The translations under genes were made by a program, and so were the position numbers. A stretch of 64,000 bases of DNA, taken from NCBI RefSeq assembly GCF_020687695.1, contig NZ_JAJEWL010000007.1, forward strand, positions 62,001 through 126,000, in the 5' to 3' direction. The notes under the pieces are model-generated. The model did not search any database. It was not told the DNA's origin and saw only the letters and a list, made by a program, of their open reading frames with translations. Within the stretch, counting starts at the first letter, position 1. Each line of letters starts with the position of its first letter. Of this stretch, positions 9,095 to 18,710 are shown one piece after another. The stretch is from Pusillimonas sp. MFBS29 (GTDB lineage Bacteria; Pseudomonadota; Gammaproteobacteria; Burkholderiales; Burkholderiaceae_B).

Positions 9095-10372
9095 ATGAAA
9101 TTCGAGACACTCGCCATCCATGCCGGCTACCAGCCGGATCCCAACACCAAGTCTGTCGCGGTTCCAATCTACCAGACTACGTCGTACGCCTTCGACAGCA
9201 CCCAGCATGGTGCCGACCTGTTCGACCTGAAAGTACCGGGCAATATCTATACCCGCATCATGAACCCCACCAACGGGGTACTGGAAGAACGCGTTGCAGC
9301 TCTCGAAGGCGGTGTGGCCGCACTGGCCGTTGCCTCGGGCATGGCCGCGGTCTCATATGCCATCCAGACTATCGCGCAGGCCGGCGACAATATCGTATCG
9401 GTTGCCAAGCTCTATGGCGGCACGTACAACCTCTTTGCCCATACCTTTCCCCGTCAGGGCATAACCGTCAAGTTTGCGCCCCATAACGACATTGCCGCAC
9501 TCGAGGCCCTGATCGACGAAAACACCAAAGCGGTATTCTGCGAATCCATCGGCAATCCCGCCGGCAATGTCATCGATATCCAGGCACTGGCCGACGCCGC
9601 GCACCGTCATGGCGTGCCCCTGATCGTCGATAACACCGTTGCCTCGCCCGCATTGTGCCGGCCGTTCGAACACGGCGCCGACATCGTTGTTCACGCCCTG
9701 ACCAAATATATGGGTGGACATGGCACGACCATTGCCGGTGCCGTGGTCGACTCAGGAAAATTTCCGTGGGCCGAACACAAGGATCGCTTCCCCATGCTGA
9801 ACGAACCAGATCCGTCCTACCACGGCGTGGTCTATACCGAAGCCTTCGGGCCCGCAGCATTCATAGGCCGCTGCCGCGTGGTGCCGCTGCGCAATACCGG
9901 TGCCGCCCTGTCACCGTTCAATGCCTTCCTGATACTGCAAGGCATCGAAACCTTGTCGCTGCGTATGGATCGTCACACCGACAATGCCCTTAAAGTCGCG
10001 CAGTTCCTGAAGCAGCACGAACAGGTCTCGTGGGTGCAGTATGCCGGCCTGGACGACCACCCCGAACACAATCTTGCCAAAAAATACATGGGTGGCAAGC
10101 CCGCCAGCATCATGTCTTTTGGCATCAAGGGTGGCGCCGAAGCAGGCGCACGCTTCATTGATGCCCTGCAATTGGTCTTGCGACTGGTCAATATCGGTGA
10201 CGCCAAATCACTGGCCTGCCACCCCGCTTCCACCACCCATCGCCAGCTCAGCCCCGAAGAACTGGCCGCGGCCGGCGTTGGTCAGGACATGGTACGGCTA
10301 TCGATAGGCCTTGAGCATATCGACGACATTCTCGACGACCTGAAGCAGGCACTGGAAGCCAGCAAGGCCTAA
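9095..10372 (+). CDS. metY: O-acetylhomoserine sulfhydrylase (aminocarboxypropyltransferase)
   Basis: This PLP enzyme forms homocysteine from O-acetylhomoserine and sulfide in direct-sulfhydrylation methionine synthesis. At 425 residues it has the length of MetY rather than MetB or MetZ (about 400). The start METLAIHAGYQPDPNTKSVAVPIYQTTSY-like segment, MNPTNGVLEERVAALEGG and the PLP lysine in ALTKYMGGHG (Lys204) are all visible. The loop KFPWAEHKDRFPMLNEPDPSYHG is specific to the O-acetylhomoserine group. The C-terminal SLACHPASTTHRQL and VRLSIGLEHIDDILDDL motifs are intact. A perfect hairpin 13 bp after the stop ends the transcript. Confidence 0.95.
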   Translation: MKFETLAIHAGYQPDPNTKSVAVPIYQTTSYAFDSTQHGADLFDLKVPGNIYTRIMNPTNGVLEERVAALEGGVAALAVASGMAAVSYAIQTIAQAGDNIVSVAKLYGGTYNLFAHTFPRQGITVKFAPHNDIAALEALIDENTKAVFCESIGNPAGNVIDIQALADAAHRHGVPLIVDNTVASPALCRPFEHGADIVVHALTKYMGGHGTTIAGAVVDSGKFPWAEHKDRFPMLNEPDPSYHGVVYTEAFGPAAFIGRCRVVPLRNTGAALSPFNAFLILQGIETLSLRMDRHTDNALKVAQFLKQHEQVSWVQYAGLDDHPEHNLAKKYMGGKPASIMSFGIKGGAEAGARFIDALQLVLRLVNIGDAKSLACHPASTTHRQLSPEELAAAGVGQDMVRLSIGLEHIDDILDDLKQALEASKA

Positions 10373-10385
10373 GCCCTGCACAAAT

Positions 10386-10413
10386 AAACAGAGCCCGTTA
10401 CCGGGCTCTGTTT
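10386..10413. terminator. Bidirectional terminator between metY and the yidB-like gene
   Basis: AAACAGAGCCCG (10386-10397) and CGGGCTCTGTTT (10402-10413) form a perfect 12-bp stem with a TTAC loop. The stem ends in T on one strand and A on the other, so it can act for both convergent genes. Confidence 0.85.
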
Positions 10414-10436
10414 GATAATCTGCCGCCAGGGCAGAA

Positions 10437-10850
10437 TTAAAGTTTGCCGAGCAAGCCCGACAGGCCTCCTAAAAGACCGCCGTTCTGGTCAGACTGCAAG
10501 CTGGTTTCACCATTCGGTGTTGCCTGATCGACCAGGCTGGGCAACAAGGTTGCCAGGGTACCCAGCACCGAGTCAGTGTCTTGTCCGGAACGCTGTGCCA
10601 GCTGCCCGACCATGTCATCGCCCAGAGCAGTCTGTAATTGACCGGGTGTTACGGCCTCGTTCGGGCCATTGCCTATCCAGGATGCCACCACGCCGCCCAG
10701 GCCGGCATCTTTGAATTTTTGCAGTAGCCCGGCCAGCCCGCCGGGATAGTTGTTCACCAGTTCCATCAGTACCGGCAAGAGGCCTGCCTGCCCTGAACCC
10801 TGGTTGTCGTTACCGCCCGCGGCGGACACAATTGAATCAAGTAGTCCCAT
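10437..10850 (-). CDS. yidB: YidB-like protein (DUF937)
   Basis: ATG 10850 with GGAGG five bases upstream gives a 137-residue protein. The frame stays open for 500 bp further upstream, but that part overlaps pntAA and is not coding. The sequence is MGLLDSIVSAAGG, then a Gln/Gly-rich linker, LLPVLMELVNNYPGGLAGLLQKFKDAGLGGVVASWIG, VTPGQLQTALG and a Gly-Leu tail. This is the YidB/DUF937 pattern. The function is unknown; related proteins are small helical soluble proteins. It is convergent with metY and divergent from pntAA. Confidence 0.88.
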   Translation of the reverse strand: MGLLDSIVSAAGGNDNQGSGQAGLLPVLMELVNNYPGGLAGLLQKFKDAGLGGVVASWIGNGPNEAVTPGQLQTALGDDMVGQLAQRSGQDTDSVLGTLATLLPSLVDQATPNGETSLQSDQNGGLLGGLSGLLGKL

Positions 10851-10979
10851 GCTGCCTCCGTTAAGATCGTTACACACGCAGTCTAACGGATTTAGCGCCG
10901 GCAAATTGCAAATAACTGTCAGCAGTTCGGGTATAGTAACTGCCAGAAAATATATGAATACCCCAGGTGGAGAAGCTAC

Positions 10980-12098
10980 ATGCAAATAGGAATTCCACGT
11001 GAACGCCTCACGGGCGAAACACGCGTGGCCGCAACACCGGAAACGGTCAAAAAATACGTGGCCGCCAAACACACCGTCCTGGTCGAATCCGACGCCGGCG
11101 CGCTTGCGTACTTCCCCGACGAGGCCTATGTACAGGCTGGAGCACAAATCGTCGACGCTGCCCAGGCCTTGGGTGCCGAACTGGTCATGAAGGTCAAGGC
11201 GCCCGACGCCGGTGAACTGGCCCAAATGAAAGGCGGCAGCGTCCTGATAGGCATGCTCGACCCCTTTGATCAGGAAGGCCTGGCACGGCTGGCCGCAGCC
11301 GGTCTCACCGCATTCGCCCTCGAGGCCGCTCCGCGCATCACGCGCGCGCAAAGCCTCGATGTGCTGTCTTCACAAGCCAACCTGGCCGGCTACAAAGCCG
11401 TGCTGCTGGCGGCCAACCAGTACGGGCGCCTCATTCCCATGATGATGACTGCGGCCGGTACGCTCAAGGCGGCACGCGTTGTTGTGCTGGGCGCAGGCGT
11501 GGCCGGGCTGCAAGCCATCGCTACAGCCAAGCGGCTCGGTGCCGTGGTCGAGGCCTCCGACGTACGTCCGGCAGCCAAGGAACAAATCGAATCACTGGGC
11601 GCCAAGTTCATCGACGTTCCCTTCGAAACCGATGAAGAGCGCGAAATCGCCCAAGGCGTGGGCGGTTATGCGCGGCCCATGCCTGCAGCCTGGATGGCGC
11701 GCCAGGCTACGCTGGTGGCCGAGCGCTGCAAACAAGCCGACATCGTCATCAGTACCGCCCTTATTCCCGGGCGCCCCGCCCCCCAACTGATCAGCGCCGA
11801 AACCGTGCAGGCCATGAAACCAGGCTCGGTCATCGTTGACCTGGCTGTCGAGCGCGGAGGCAACTGCCCCCTGTCGGAAAAAGACCAGATTGTTGAAAAA
11901 CACGGCGTCGCCCTGATCGGCTACAGCAATTTGCCGGCACTGGTACCGCACGATGCCTCGGCGCTCTATGCCCGCAACATCCTGGACTTCATGAAACTGA
12001 TCAGCAACGCCGAAGGCGAACTGGCCATTGCCCAAGAAGACGAAATCGTTACCGCCTGCCTGATGTGCAAGGACGGCACTGTACTAAGGAGCGCCTGA
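10980..12098 (+). CDS. pntAA: NAD(P) transhydrogenase alpha subunit, NAD-binding part
   Basis: Transhydrogenase uses the proton gradient to reduce NADP with NADH at the inner membrane. Here the alpha subunit is split, and this 372-residue soluble part is domain I. It opens with MQIGIPRERLTGETRVAATPETV. The NAD fold is seen in VVVLGAGVAGLQAIATAKRLGAVVEASDVRP (near residues 160-190), and the mobile loop region AQGVGGYARPMPAAW is present. ISTALIPGRPAPQLI is conserved. GGTGG precedes the ATG. The stop overlaps the start of pntAB (TGATG). Split pnt genes are usual in Alcaligenaceae. Confidence 0.96.
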   Translation: MQIGIPRERLTGETRVAATPETVKKYVAAKHTVLVESDAGALAYFPDEAYVQAGAQIVDAAQALGAELVMKVKAPDAGELAQMKGGSVLIGMLDPFDQEGLARLAAAGLTAFALEAAPRITRAQSLDVLSSQANLAGYKAVLLAANQYGRLIPMMMTAAGTLKAARVVVLGAGVAGLQAIATAKRLGAVVEASDVRPAAKEQIESLGAKFIDVPFETDEEREIAQGVGGYARPMPAAWMARQATLVAERCKQADIVISTALIPGRPAPQLISAETVQAMKPGSVIVDLAVERGGNCPLSEKDQIVEKHGVALIGYSNLPALVPHDASALYARNILDFMKLISNAEGELAIAQEDEIVTACLMCKDGTVLRSA

Positions 12099-12412
12099 TG
12101 GAAGCTATCAGCCCTACCCTGATCAACCTGATTATCTTTGTGCTGGCCGTTTATGTCGGCTTCCATGTCGTCTGGAACGTAACACCCGCGCTGCACACGC
12201 CGCTCATGGCCGTCACCAACGCCATTTCAGCTATCGTCATTGTCGGTGCCATGCTCGCTGCGGCCCTGACCGAAAGCAGTCTGGCCCGCTACATGGGCGT
12301 CTTTGCCGTAGCACTGGCCGCCGTAAACGTATTTGGCGGATTCCTGGTCACCCGGCGCATGCTTGAAATGTTCAAGAAGAAAGACAAGAAAGCCAGCGGA
12401 GGCCAGGCATGA
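12098..12412 (+). CDS. pntAB: NAD(P) transhydrogenase alpha subunit, membrane part
   Basis: This 104-residue protein starts at ATG 12098, overlapping the end of pntAA. It has three to four hydrophobic helices: LINLIIFVLAVYVGFHVVW, then the ALHTPLMAVTNAISAIVIVGAML helix, then MGVFAVALAAVNVFGGFLVT. The tail MLEMFKKKDKK is strongly basic and cytoplasmic. This is the N-terminal half of the proton-conducting domain II, which in E. coli is fused to the NAD-binding domain. The HTPLMAVTNAISAIVIVGA segment is diagnostic. An ATGA overlap couples it to pntB. Confidence 0.96.
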   Translation: MEAISPTLINLIIFVLAVYVGFHVVWNVTPALHTPLMAVTNAISAIVIVGAMLAAALTESSLARYMGVFAVALAAVNVFGGFLVTRRMLEMFKKKDKKASGGQA

Positions 12413-13845
12413 TCTCGCACAACCTGGTTACCCTGTTTTATCTGATCGCCTCGGTGTGCTTCATCCAGGCGCTCAAGGGCCTGTCGCACCCGACCACTTC
12501 GCGTCGGGGCAATGCCTTCGGCATGGTGGGCATGGCCATAGCCATCGTCACCACCGCCGCGCTCATCGTGGGCCTTGCCACCGAAGGTACGGCGGGCATA
12601 GGTCTGGGGTGGGTGGTACTGGGCCTGCTCATAGGCGGCAGTATCGGCACACTCATGGCAAAAAAAGTCGAAATGACCAAAATGCCCGAGCTGGTCGCCT
12701 TCATGCACAGCATGATAGGTCTGGCAGCGGTAGCCATCGCGGTAGCCATCGTGGCCGAGCCGCACGCCTTTGGCATTACCACGGCCGACATGCCCATACC
12801 CATGGGCAACCGCCTTGAACTGTTCATCGGTACTTTTGTGGGTGCCATCACCTTCTCGGGTTCGGTCATCGCCTTTGGCAAGCTGTCGGGCAAGTACAAG
12901 TTCCGCCTGTTCCAGGGCGCACCCGTGGTATTCAGCGGACAGCACATGGTGAACCTGGTGCTGGCACTGGCCATGGTGGGCTGCGGTCTGTGGTTCATGG
13001 CCACTCAGGCCTGGCTGCCATTCATCATCATGACCATACTGGCCTTTGTGCTGGGTGTGCTGATCATCATCCCGATCGGCGGGGCCGACATGCCTGTAGT
13101 GGTGTCCATGCTCAACAGCTACTCGGGCTGGGCGGCGGCAGGCATAGGCTTTTCACTGAACAACCCCATGCTGATCATTGCCGGTTCGCTGGTGGGCTCC
13201 TCCGGTGCCATCCTGTCCTACATCATGTGCAAGGCCATGAACCGGTCTTTCTTCAACGTGATTCTGGGCGGTTTCGGTGCCGAACCCGGCGCGGCTGCGG
13301 CAGGCGGTCAGGTCCAGCGCAACGTCAAGTCGGGCAGCCCCGATGACGCGGCCTTCCTCATGAGCAATGCCGAATCCGTCACCATCGTACCGGGCTACGG
13401 CCTGGCGGTGGCACGTGCCCAGCACGCCCTGAAGGAACTGGCCGAAAAACTCACGGCAAACGGGGTTACCGTCAAATACGCCATCCACCCCGTGGCGGGC
13501 CGCATGCCGGGGCACATGAACGTGCTGCTGGCCGAAGCCGAAGTGCCCTACGATCAGGTCTTTGAGATGGACGACATAAACAGTGAGTTCGCGCAAACCG
13601 ATGTCGTATTGGTGCTCGGCGCCAACGACGTGGTCAATCCTGCCGCCAAGACCGATCCGCAATCCCCGATAGCGGGCATGCCCATCCTCGAGGCCTACAA
13701 GGCACGCACCGTGATCGTCAACAAGCGCTCCATGGCCGCGGGCTACGCAGGCCTTGATAACGAGCTGTTCTACATGGACAAGACCATGATGGTGTTCGGT
13801 GACGCCAAGAAAGTTATCGAAGATATGGTGAAAGCGGTTGAGTAA
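12409..13845 (+). CDS. pntB: NAD(P) transhydrogenase beta subunit
   Basis: The 478-residue beta subunit has about nine membrane helices (residues 1-290) followed by the soluble NADP-binding domain III (residues about 300-478). Visible motifs are FMHSMIGLAAV, FSGQHMVNLVLA, IGGADMPVVVSMLNSYSGWAAAG, the nucleotide-binding GYGLAVARAQHALKEL, HPVAGRMPGHMNVLLAEA, VVLVLGANDVVNPAAKTDP and VNKRSMAAGYAGLDNELFYMD. All are full length and unbroken. It completes the pntAA-AB-B operon. A TTG-started reductase gene overlaps its stop, so transcription probably continues. Confidence 0.97.
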   Translation: MISHNLVTLFYLIASVCFIQALKGLSHPTTSRRGNAFGMVGMAIAIVTTAALIVGLATEGTAGIGLGWVVLGLLIGGSIGTLMAKKVEMTKMPELVAFMHSMIGLAAVAIAVAIVAEPHAFGITTADMPIPMGNRLELFIGTFVGAITFSGSVIAFGKLSGKYKFRLFQGAPVVFSGQHMVNLVLALAMVGCGLWFMATQAWLPFIIMTILAFVLGVLIIIPIGGADMPVVVSMLNSYSGWAAAGIGFSLNNPMLIIAGSLVGSSGAILSYIMCKAMNRSFFNVILGGFGAEPGAAAAGGQVQRNVKSGSPDDAAFLMSNAESVTIVPGYGLAVARAQHALKELAEKLTANGVTVKYAIHPVAGRMPGHMNVLLAEAEVPYDQVFEMDDINSEFAQTDVVLVLGANDVVNPAAKTDPQSPIAGMPILEAYKARTVIVNKRSMAAGYAGLDNELFYMDKTMMVFGDAKKVIEDMVKAVE

Positions 13846-14764
13846 GCTGCAGACTTGCACAGCCCGGGAAACCGCCGGGCTGCTTGCCTTTCCCGATCTG
13901 GTTGCCAGCCTTGCCCATGCAGCACAGGAACAGGCCGGCGGCGCGATTACCGCGCCCGAGCGGCAAGTCGTTCCCATGCACGAGGGCCAGGGCGGTGTCA
14001 TGCTGTCGATGCCGGCATCCGCTGCCGATATCTGCATTCACAAGCTGGTCAATGTTGTGCCGGCCAACCGTGCGCGCCAACTGCCTACCATAAATGGCGT
14101 GGTAGCTGTGTACGAAGGCCGCAGCGGAGAACCGCTGTGTGTGCTCGATGGCCCCACCGTCACGGCGCGGCGCACCGCCGCCATCTCGATGCTGGGCCTT
14201 GCCACCTTTCTGCCCCAAGCTCCCCAACACGTCGCATTGATCGGTACGGGCGGCCAGGCCGATGGCCATGTGCAGGCTCTGGCTGCGCTCTATCCCGGAC
14301 TGACCGTGTCGGTAACCGGCAGCAGCCTGGCCAAGGCACAGGAATTCATCACCCGGCACAGCCAATTACCGCTGTCGCTGTCGGCGGGCACCAACGTGCC
14401 CGAACAGGCACAGGCCGTGTTCACCCTGACCACCAGCTCGACACCGGTCTACACCGAAGCCGCCCGCGAAGGCCGGCTCATCATAGGTGTGGGCGCATTC
14501 AAACCCGATCTGGCTGAGATTGCACCTGCGACCCTGCATGCCAGCCGTCTGTATGTCGATGACCTGGCCGGTGCAAAGCACGAGGCCGGCGACTTCATAC
14601 AGGCAGGCATAGACTGGCAGCAAGTAGGTACCCTTGCCGGCGCCCTGGCTGACGGCGTGCCGCCTGGCCACCCCCTGGTCTTCAAGACAGTGGGCTGCGC
14701 CGCATGGGATCTTGCGGCTGCGCGATGTGCCCTGCAAAGCATAAATGGATTCAAGGAAAGATAA
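13838..14764 (+). CDS. Ornithine cyclodeaminase/mu-crystallin family reductase
   Basis: The frame starts at TTG 13838 inside the end of pntB; no in-frame ATG occurs before residue 47, so the rare start is likely. The 308-residue protein has the OCD fold: an N-terminal substrate-binding part with [34 protein letters not shown], a Rossmann motif [16 protein letters not shown] near residue 134, and a C-terminal [17 protein letters not shown]. Relatives reduce delta1-pyrroline-2-carboxylate or delta1-piperideine-2-carboxylate with NAD(P)H, or act as alanine dehydrogenases. Linkage to the NADPH-generating transhydrogenase fits a reductase. The exact substrate cannot be read from the sequence. Confidence 0.8.
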   Translation: MSKLQTCTARETAGLLAFPDLVASLAHAAQEQAGGAITAPERQVVPMHEGQGGVMLSMPASAADICIHKLVNVVPANRARQLPTINGVVAVYEGRSGEPLCVLDGPTVTARRTAAISMLGLATFLPQAPQHVALIGTGGQADGHVQALAALYPGLTVSVTGSSLAKAQEFITRHSQLPLSLSAGTNVPEQAQAVFTLTTSSTPVYTEAAREGRLIIGVGAFKPDLAEIAPATLHASRLYVDDLAGAKHEAGDFIQAGIDWQQVGTLAGALADGVPPGHPLVFKTVGCAAWDLAAARCALQSINGFKER

Positions 14765-15423
14765 TGGAAGCTGATTTCTGGCTGGCGCGCTGGCGCGAAG
14801 AACAAACAGGTTTTCATCAACAGCGTGTGACTCCCCTGCTGATGAAATATTGGCCCGCACTGGAGCTGGCTCCAGGCTGCCGTGTGCTGGTGCCCTTGTG
14901 TGGCAAATCGCTGGACATGATCTGGCTGGCGGAGCAAGGCCATCAGGTGTTGGGCATAGAGCTGGCCCAACAGCCCATAGAACAATTTTTTGCCGAAAAC
15001 AATCTGCAGCCAACGGTGCATGAAACGCCTGAAGGCACACATTACCGCGGCGGAAATATCGAGCTGATCTGCGGCGATATCTTCGGCATTACGGCACAGA
15101 CCCTGGCCACCTGCCAGGGTGCTTACGATCGCGCCGCCCTGGTGGCCCTGCCGCCCGACATGCGCCGGCGCTACGCCACACACGTTTACGGTCAGTTGGC
15201 ACCGGACTATCGCGGCCTGTTGCTCACGCTGGATTACGAACAGAATGAAATGGATGGGCCACCCTTTGCCGTGTGCGACACGGAAGTGCAAGGCTTGTAT
15301 GCCGGCCACAGCCATGCCCGTTTGATAGACCAGCGCAGCATTCTTGAGAAAGAACCCAAGTTCAAGGAACGCGGTCTTACAAGGCTGGACACGCTGGTTT
15401 ACCGGCTGGAGGCCGACCGCTAG
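14764..15423 (+). CDS. tpm: Thiopurine S-methyltransferase family protein
   Basis: ATG 14764 overlaps the TAA of the previous gene (TAATG), giving 219 residues. The start [19 protein letters not shown] matches bacterial TPMT proteins (W-x-x-x-W and GFH). SAM-binding segments are [28 protein letters not shown] and ELICGDIF. Then come [18 protein letters not shown] and [17 protein letters not shown], all typical. In bacteria these enzymes methylate selenium, tellurium or sulfur compounds; the real physiological substrate is often unclear. It ends the pnt-led run of overlapping genes and converges on the serine hydrolase gene 12 bp away. Confidence 0.93.
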   Translation: MEADFWLARWREEQTGFHQQRVTPLLMKYWPALELAPGCRVLVPLCGKSLDMIWLAEQGHQVLGIELAQQPIEQFFAENNLQPTVHETPEGTHYRGGNIELICGDIFGITAQTLATCQGAYDRAALVALPPDMRRRYATHVYGQLAPDYRGLLLTLDYEQNEMDGPPFAVCDTEVQGLYAGHSHARLIDQRSILEKEPKFKERGLTRLDTLVYRLEADR

Positions 15424-15435
15424 GAGCGTGGGCGC

Positions 15436-16488
15436 CTACGGCTTGTCGCCCACCAGGCTGAGCAGCAAGGGATCGAGCAGCCGCTCTACATCGGCTTCGT
15501 AATAGTTGCACAGGATGATGCCGCCAAAGCCTTGCGGCGACCACACAAAGCGCGAGATGGTTCCGCTCCAGCCACCTTCGTGCATCAACACATCGTGGCC
15601 CCCCACCTTGACGTGCTGCAAGCCGTAGCCATAGGCCTGTGCTTGTCCGTCATCCAGCCTTCCGGGCTGCTTGATCATTGCCAGAACCCGGGGATCCATG
15701 GCGGGATGGCCATGGGCCAGCACCTGCATCCAGCGACGCAGGTCCTTCAATGTCGTGAAAACCTGTCCGTCGCCGGTGGGCTCCCATTCGATCTCGACCA
15801 CCTGCACGGTTCCGTCCGGCAGTGTTCTATGGCCATTGGCACGCCGGCCGACGGGGTTGGGATAATGATCGACGTAGCGCGTGTCGCGCATGCCCAGCGG
15901 GCCAAAAATATGCGCCTGCGCATAAGCCGCCATGGACTGTCCGCTGACCCGTTCCACAATCTGCGCAAGCAGAAAATAGCCGCTGTTGCTGTACTTGTAG
16001 CGCGTGCCCGGTTCAAAAACGGGCTTATCGGTATTAATGATTATCTGCAGGGCTTCTTGCGAGCTTACCCGGGCCGTCTGGCGCCCGGCCTTGAACAAAG
16101 GCCTGATGTAGTCCGGCACACCACCGGTGTGCCAGATCATATGGCGAACCAGAATGCGGTCAAAGTAGGCCGGCAATTCAGGCAGATGGCGGCGTACCGG
16201 GTCGTCCAGGCTCAACCGGCCTTGCGCCGCAAGCTGCACGATGGACAAGGCCGTGAACTGCTTGGATACCGAGGCAATGTCGAAAGCCGTATCGACCGTT
16301 ATGGGCGCCGGCGCGCCCACCCTGCGCACGCCATAGGCCCCCTGCAGCAGCACCTGATCGCCGCGATGCACCTCCCAGGCGCAGCCCGGCATCCCCGGCC
16401 CGGCGGCAAGGGTGTGGCCGGGCGTCAGCCATGCCGCAACCCCCAGCACCACCGCAGCCAGCAATGCACGGCTCTTGTCTTTGCGCAC
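15436..16488 (-). CDS. Secreted beta-lactamase-like serine hydrolase
   Basis: The long open frame runs back into the receptor gene, but coding must begin near TTG 16491 or GTG 16488, just after the receptor stop. GTG 16488 gives 350 residues with a signal peptide (RALLAAVVLGVAAWLTPGHTLAAG). Class C beta-lactamase/DD-peptidase motifs are present: SVSK (catalytic Ser and Lys), YSN, and HEGG in place of the KTG box. Relatives hydrolyse esters or D-amino peptides in the periplasm and are rarely true beta-lactamases. It is directly downstream of the siderophore receptor (5 bp or less), so the two are likely co-transcribed; ferric-siderophore esterase activity is possible but not shown. Confidence 0.8.
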   Translation of the reverse strand: MRKDKSRALLAAVVLGVAAWLTPGHTLAAGPGMPGCAWEVHRGDQVLLQGAYGVRRVGAPAPITVDTAFDIASVSKQFTALSIVQLAAQGRLSLDDPVRRHLPELPAYFDRILVRHMIWHTGGVPDYIRPLFKAGRQTARVSSQEALQIIINTDKPVFEPGTRYKYSNSGYFLLAQIVERVSGQSMAAYAQAHIFGPLGMRDTRYVDHYPNPVGRRANGHRTLPDGTVQVVEIEWEPTGDGQVFTTLKDLRRWMQVLAHGHPAMDPRVLAMIKQPGRLDDGQAQAYGYGLQHVKVGGHDVLMHEGGWSGTISRFVWSPQGFGGIILCNYYEADVERLLDPLLLSLVGDKP

Positions 16489-16493
16489 CAACC

Positions 16494-18626
16494 TTAAAAC
16501 TCGAACGTGGCGGCCAGGCGTACGGTGCGCGGCGACGCCGGCATCAGGTAGCCGCTGGTGAACAGACCGGACCAGTACTCCCGCCCCGTCACGTTCTCGA
16601 CATAGAGATTGAATGTAACCGGAGTATTGGCGACCGTGGTCGCGTAGCGCGCATTCAAATCGAAGCGATGCCACGAAGGCATTTCCAGCGTGTTGCCCGT
16701 ATCCGCCCATTGCTTGCCGGTGTACACCACACGCCCCCCCACATTCAGGCCATTGACAGGCGTTGCCCAGTCCAGCCCCAGATTGGCCGTCCAGTTGGGC
16801 ACGCCATAGCTGTCCAGCCCGGTATCACGCTGCTTGGCATCCATAAAGGCCACGCCGCCCAGCACACTCAAGGCAGGGCTTATCTTGCCAAACATATTCC
16901 ATTCTATGCCTCGCAGGCGTTGCTTGCCGCCTTCAGTCAGCCTGTACATGCCGCCACCGACCCCTTCATCAACCAGAGTGGGTCGGTCGATTTGAAATGC
17001 GCTGAGTGTGTGCGTGAACGTACCCAGCCGCTGCTTCAGGCCAAACTCGGCCTGTTTGCTGACCAGGGGTTTGAATGAGTCTCCTTCGTTGACATAGTCC
17101 CAGCCGGTCGGAACGGTTTCACCGGGAGACAAGCCTTCCATGTAGTTGGCAAAGAGCGATGTGTTTTCGCCCCATGGCTTGACCACTATGCCCACCGACG
17201 GAGAGAGCCTGGACTCGTCATAGTCCTGCAGCGTCTGCTTGACCCGCTGCAAGCGGGCGCCCAGAGTCAACAGCACCTTGCCGTCGGCAATGTCCATGGT
17301 ATCGGCCAGGGCAAACGAAGTCAGGATGTTGTCTATCGAATAATCGGGTACGCCAGGATCACCCGGGAAGGCTGGTGGATCAAGCGGGTCGTATATGTTC
17401 TGCGGCCAACCTTCCAGTGGATTGTTGGCCGTGCCTTCCTTGTGGTTCAACCACGATGCCGACGCCTTGATGTTATGGAAAACACTGCCGGTGTTGAACT
17501 TTCCATCCAGACCCACTTCGGCGACCCGGCCACGCGTTATGGTGTGTACGTTGTACAGGTAGCCTGCTGCCGTGCCGTCGAGCTCGGTTACGATTACGCG
17601 TGTACCAAACATCAGGCCCTTGCCGGCGCTATTCGAAGCACCGACCGAAGCATAGGCATTCAAGTTGTCATTCAGCTTGAAATCACCACGCAAAGCGAAG
17701 CCTTCGTCCTCATAAGTGCCGTGCGTACCCTTGAACATATTGAGGTCGCTGTCGGGCACATCCACGAGCTCACCTACGCCCACGACATTGCGCCGGGTTG
17801 TCGCCAGGCCATACATACCCTGGCTGCCGTTCTCGATTTTTTCACGGCTGCTGTAGGCGTCGAGCTTCAGGCCCCAGTTGTCAGCCTGATAGTCGATGGC
17901 CAATGCCCCCAGGCGGCGCTGCTTCTTCTGGTCTTCCACCCCTGTGTCGCCCGAACCATACACGCCATTGAACCGTATGCCCAGTCGCTTTTCTTCGCCG
18001 AAACGGCGGCCTACATCGACGTGGCCCTGGAAGTAGCTGTCTGACGAGTACGAAGTGGTGAACGTGGTAATGGGCTGCGCACCCGCCCGCTTGGTTACCA
18101 GATTGACCGTACCGCCTATGTTTTCATCGGGCGACATGCCGCTTAGCAGCGCACTGGGCCCGCGTATCACCTCCACCCGCTCCAGGAACTCGGTGGGAAT
18201 ATGCCCTTTGGGAGCAATGCCATATAAACCATTAAGCATGGTGCCGGGACCATTGACATCCAGGCCTCGAATCCTGAAGTGCTCGAGCATGTGGCCGCTG
18301 TTGGTCGTAAAGCGCACCGAAGGATCGCTTTGCAATACATCAGCCAGCGTGCGCGCCTGCTGCTCTTGTATCAGCTCGGCCGTATATGCATTGATGCTGA
18401 CGGGCGCATCCAGAACGTCGACATTGCCCAATATGCCCAGCCGCGCACCGGTTGCCGCTTGCCCGCCAGGCGCCACTGCCGGCAGGGTGCTTTCATCGGC
18501 ACCCTGTACGGTAATAGGGGCAAGTGTTTGGGTCGATTGCGCATTTGCCTTGACCTGCACGCCAAGCACGGCCAAGGCAAATGCGCAAGCAATCGCGGTT
18601 TGCGTGCGCGTAAATCGTTTCAGCAT
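16494..18626 (-). CDS. TonB-dependent siderophore receptor
   Basis: This is an outer-membrane ferric-siderophore receptor of 710 residues from ATG 18626; an upstream ATG at 18695 would add a non-signal-like extension. The signal peptide runs TAIACAFALAVLGVQVKANAQ. The plug domain begins with APITVQGADES and includes ARTLADVLQSDPSVRFT and RGPSALLSGMSPDENIGGTVNLVTKR. The barrel follows, ending in SPRTVRLAATFEF with the terminal Phe needed for outer-membrane assembly. The plug style matches ferrichrome or hydroxamate-type receptors. An AT-rich Fur-like site lies about 85 bp upstream. No siderophore synthesis genes are seen, so it probably uses an exogenous siderophore. Confidence 0.92.
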   Translation of the reverse strand: MLKRFTRTQTAIACAFALAVLGVQVKANAQSTQTLAPITVQGADESTLPAVAPGGQAATGARLGILGNVDVLDAPVSINAYTAELIQEQQARTLADVLQSDPSVRFTTNSGHMLEHFRIRGLDVNGPGTMLNGLYGIAPKGHIPTEFLERVEVIRGPSALLSGMSPDENIGGTVNLVTKRAGAQPITTFTTSYSSDSYFQGHVDVGRRFGEEKRLGIRFNGVYGSGDTGVEDQKKQRRLGALAIDYQADNWGLKLDAYSSREKIENGSQGMYGLATTRRNVVGVGELVDVPDSDLNMFKGTHGTYEDEGFALRGDFKLNDNLNAYASVGASNSAGKGLMFGTRVIVTELDGTAAGYLYNVHTITRGRVAEVGLDGKFNTGSVFHNIKASASWLNHKEGTANNPLEGWPQNIYDPLDPPAFPGDPGVPDYSIDNILTSFALADTMDIADGKVLLTLGARLQRVKQTLQDYDESRLSPSVGIVVKPWGENTSLFANYMEGLSPGETVPTGWDYVNEGDSFKPLVSKQAEFGLKQRLGTFTHTLSAFQIDRPTLVDEGVGGGMYRLTEGGKQRLRGIEWNMFGKISPALSVLGGVAFMDAKQRDTGLDSYGVPNWTANLGLDWATPVNGLNVGGRVVYTGKQWADTGNTLEMPSWHRFDLNARYATTVANTPVTFNLYVENVTGREYWSGLFTSGYLMPASPRTVRLAATFEF

Positions 18627-18710
18627 AAATGAATCCGGTAGAAGATTGTTCGAAAAAGGAATAAAGATACCGGCCGCGCTGCGGCGCCATATCAATATTG
18701 CGACTTCAAA

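Noticed and set aside
10902-10945. Promoter of pntAA with TTGCAA and TATAGT
   Set aside because: The spacer is 20 bp, too long for a sigma-70 promoter; the small dyad AACTG-tcag-CAGTT nearby is too short to call an operator.
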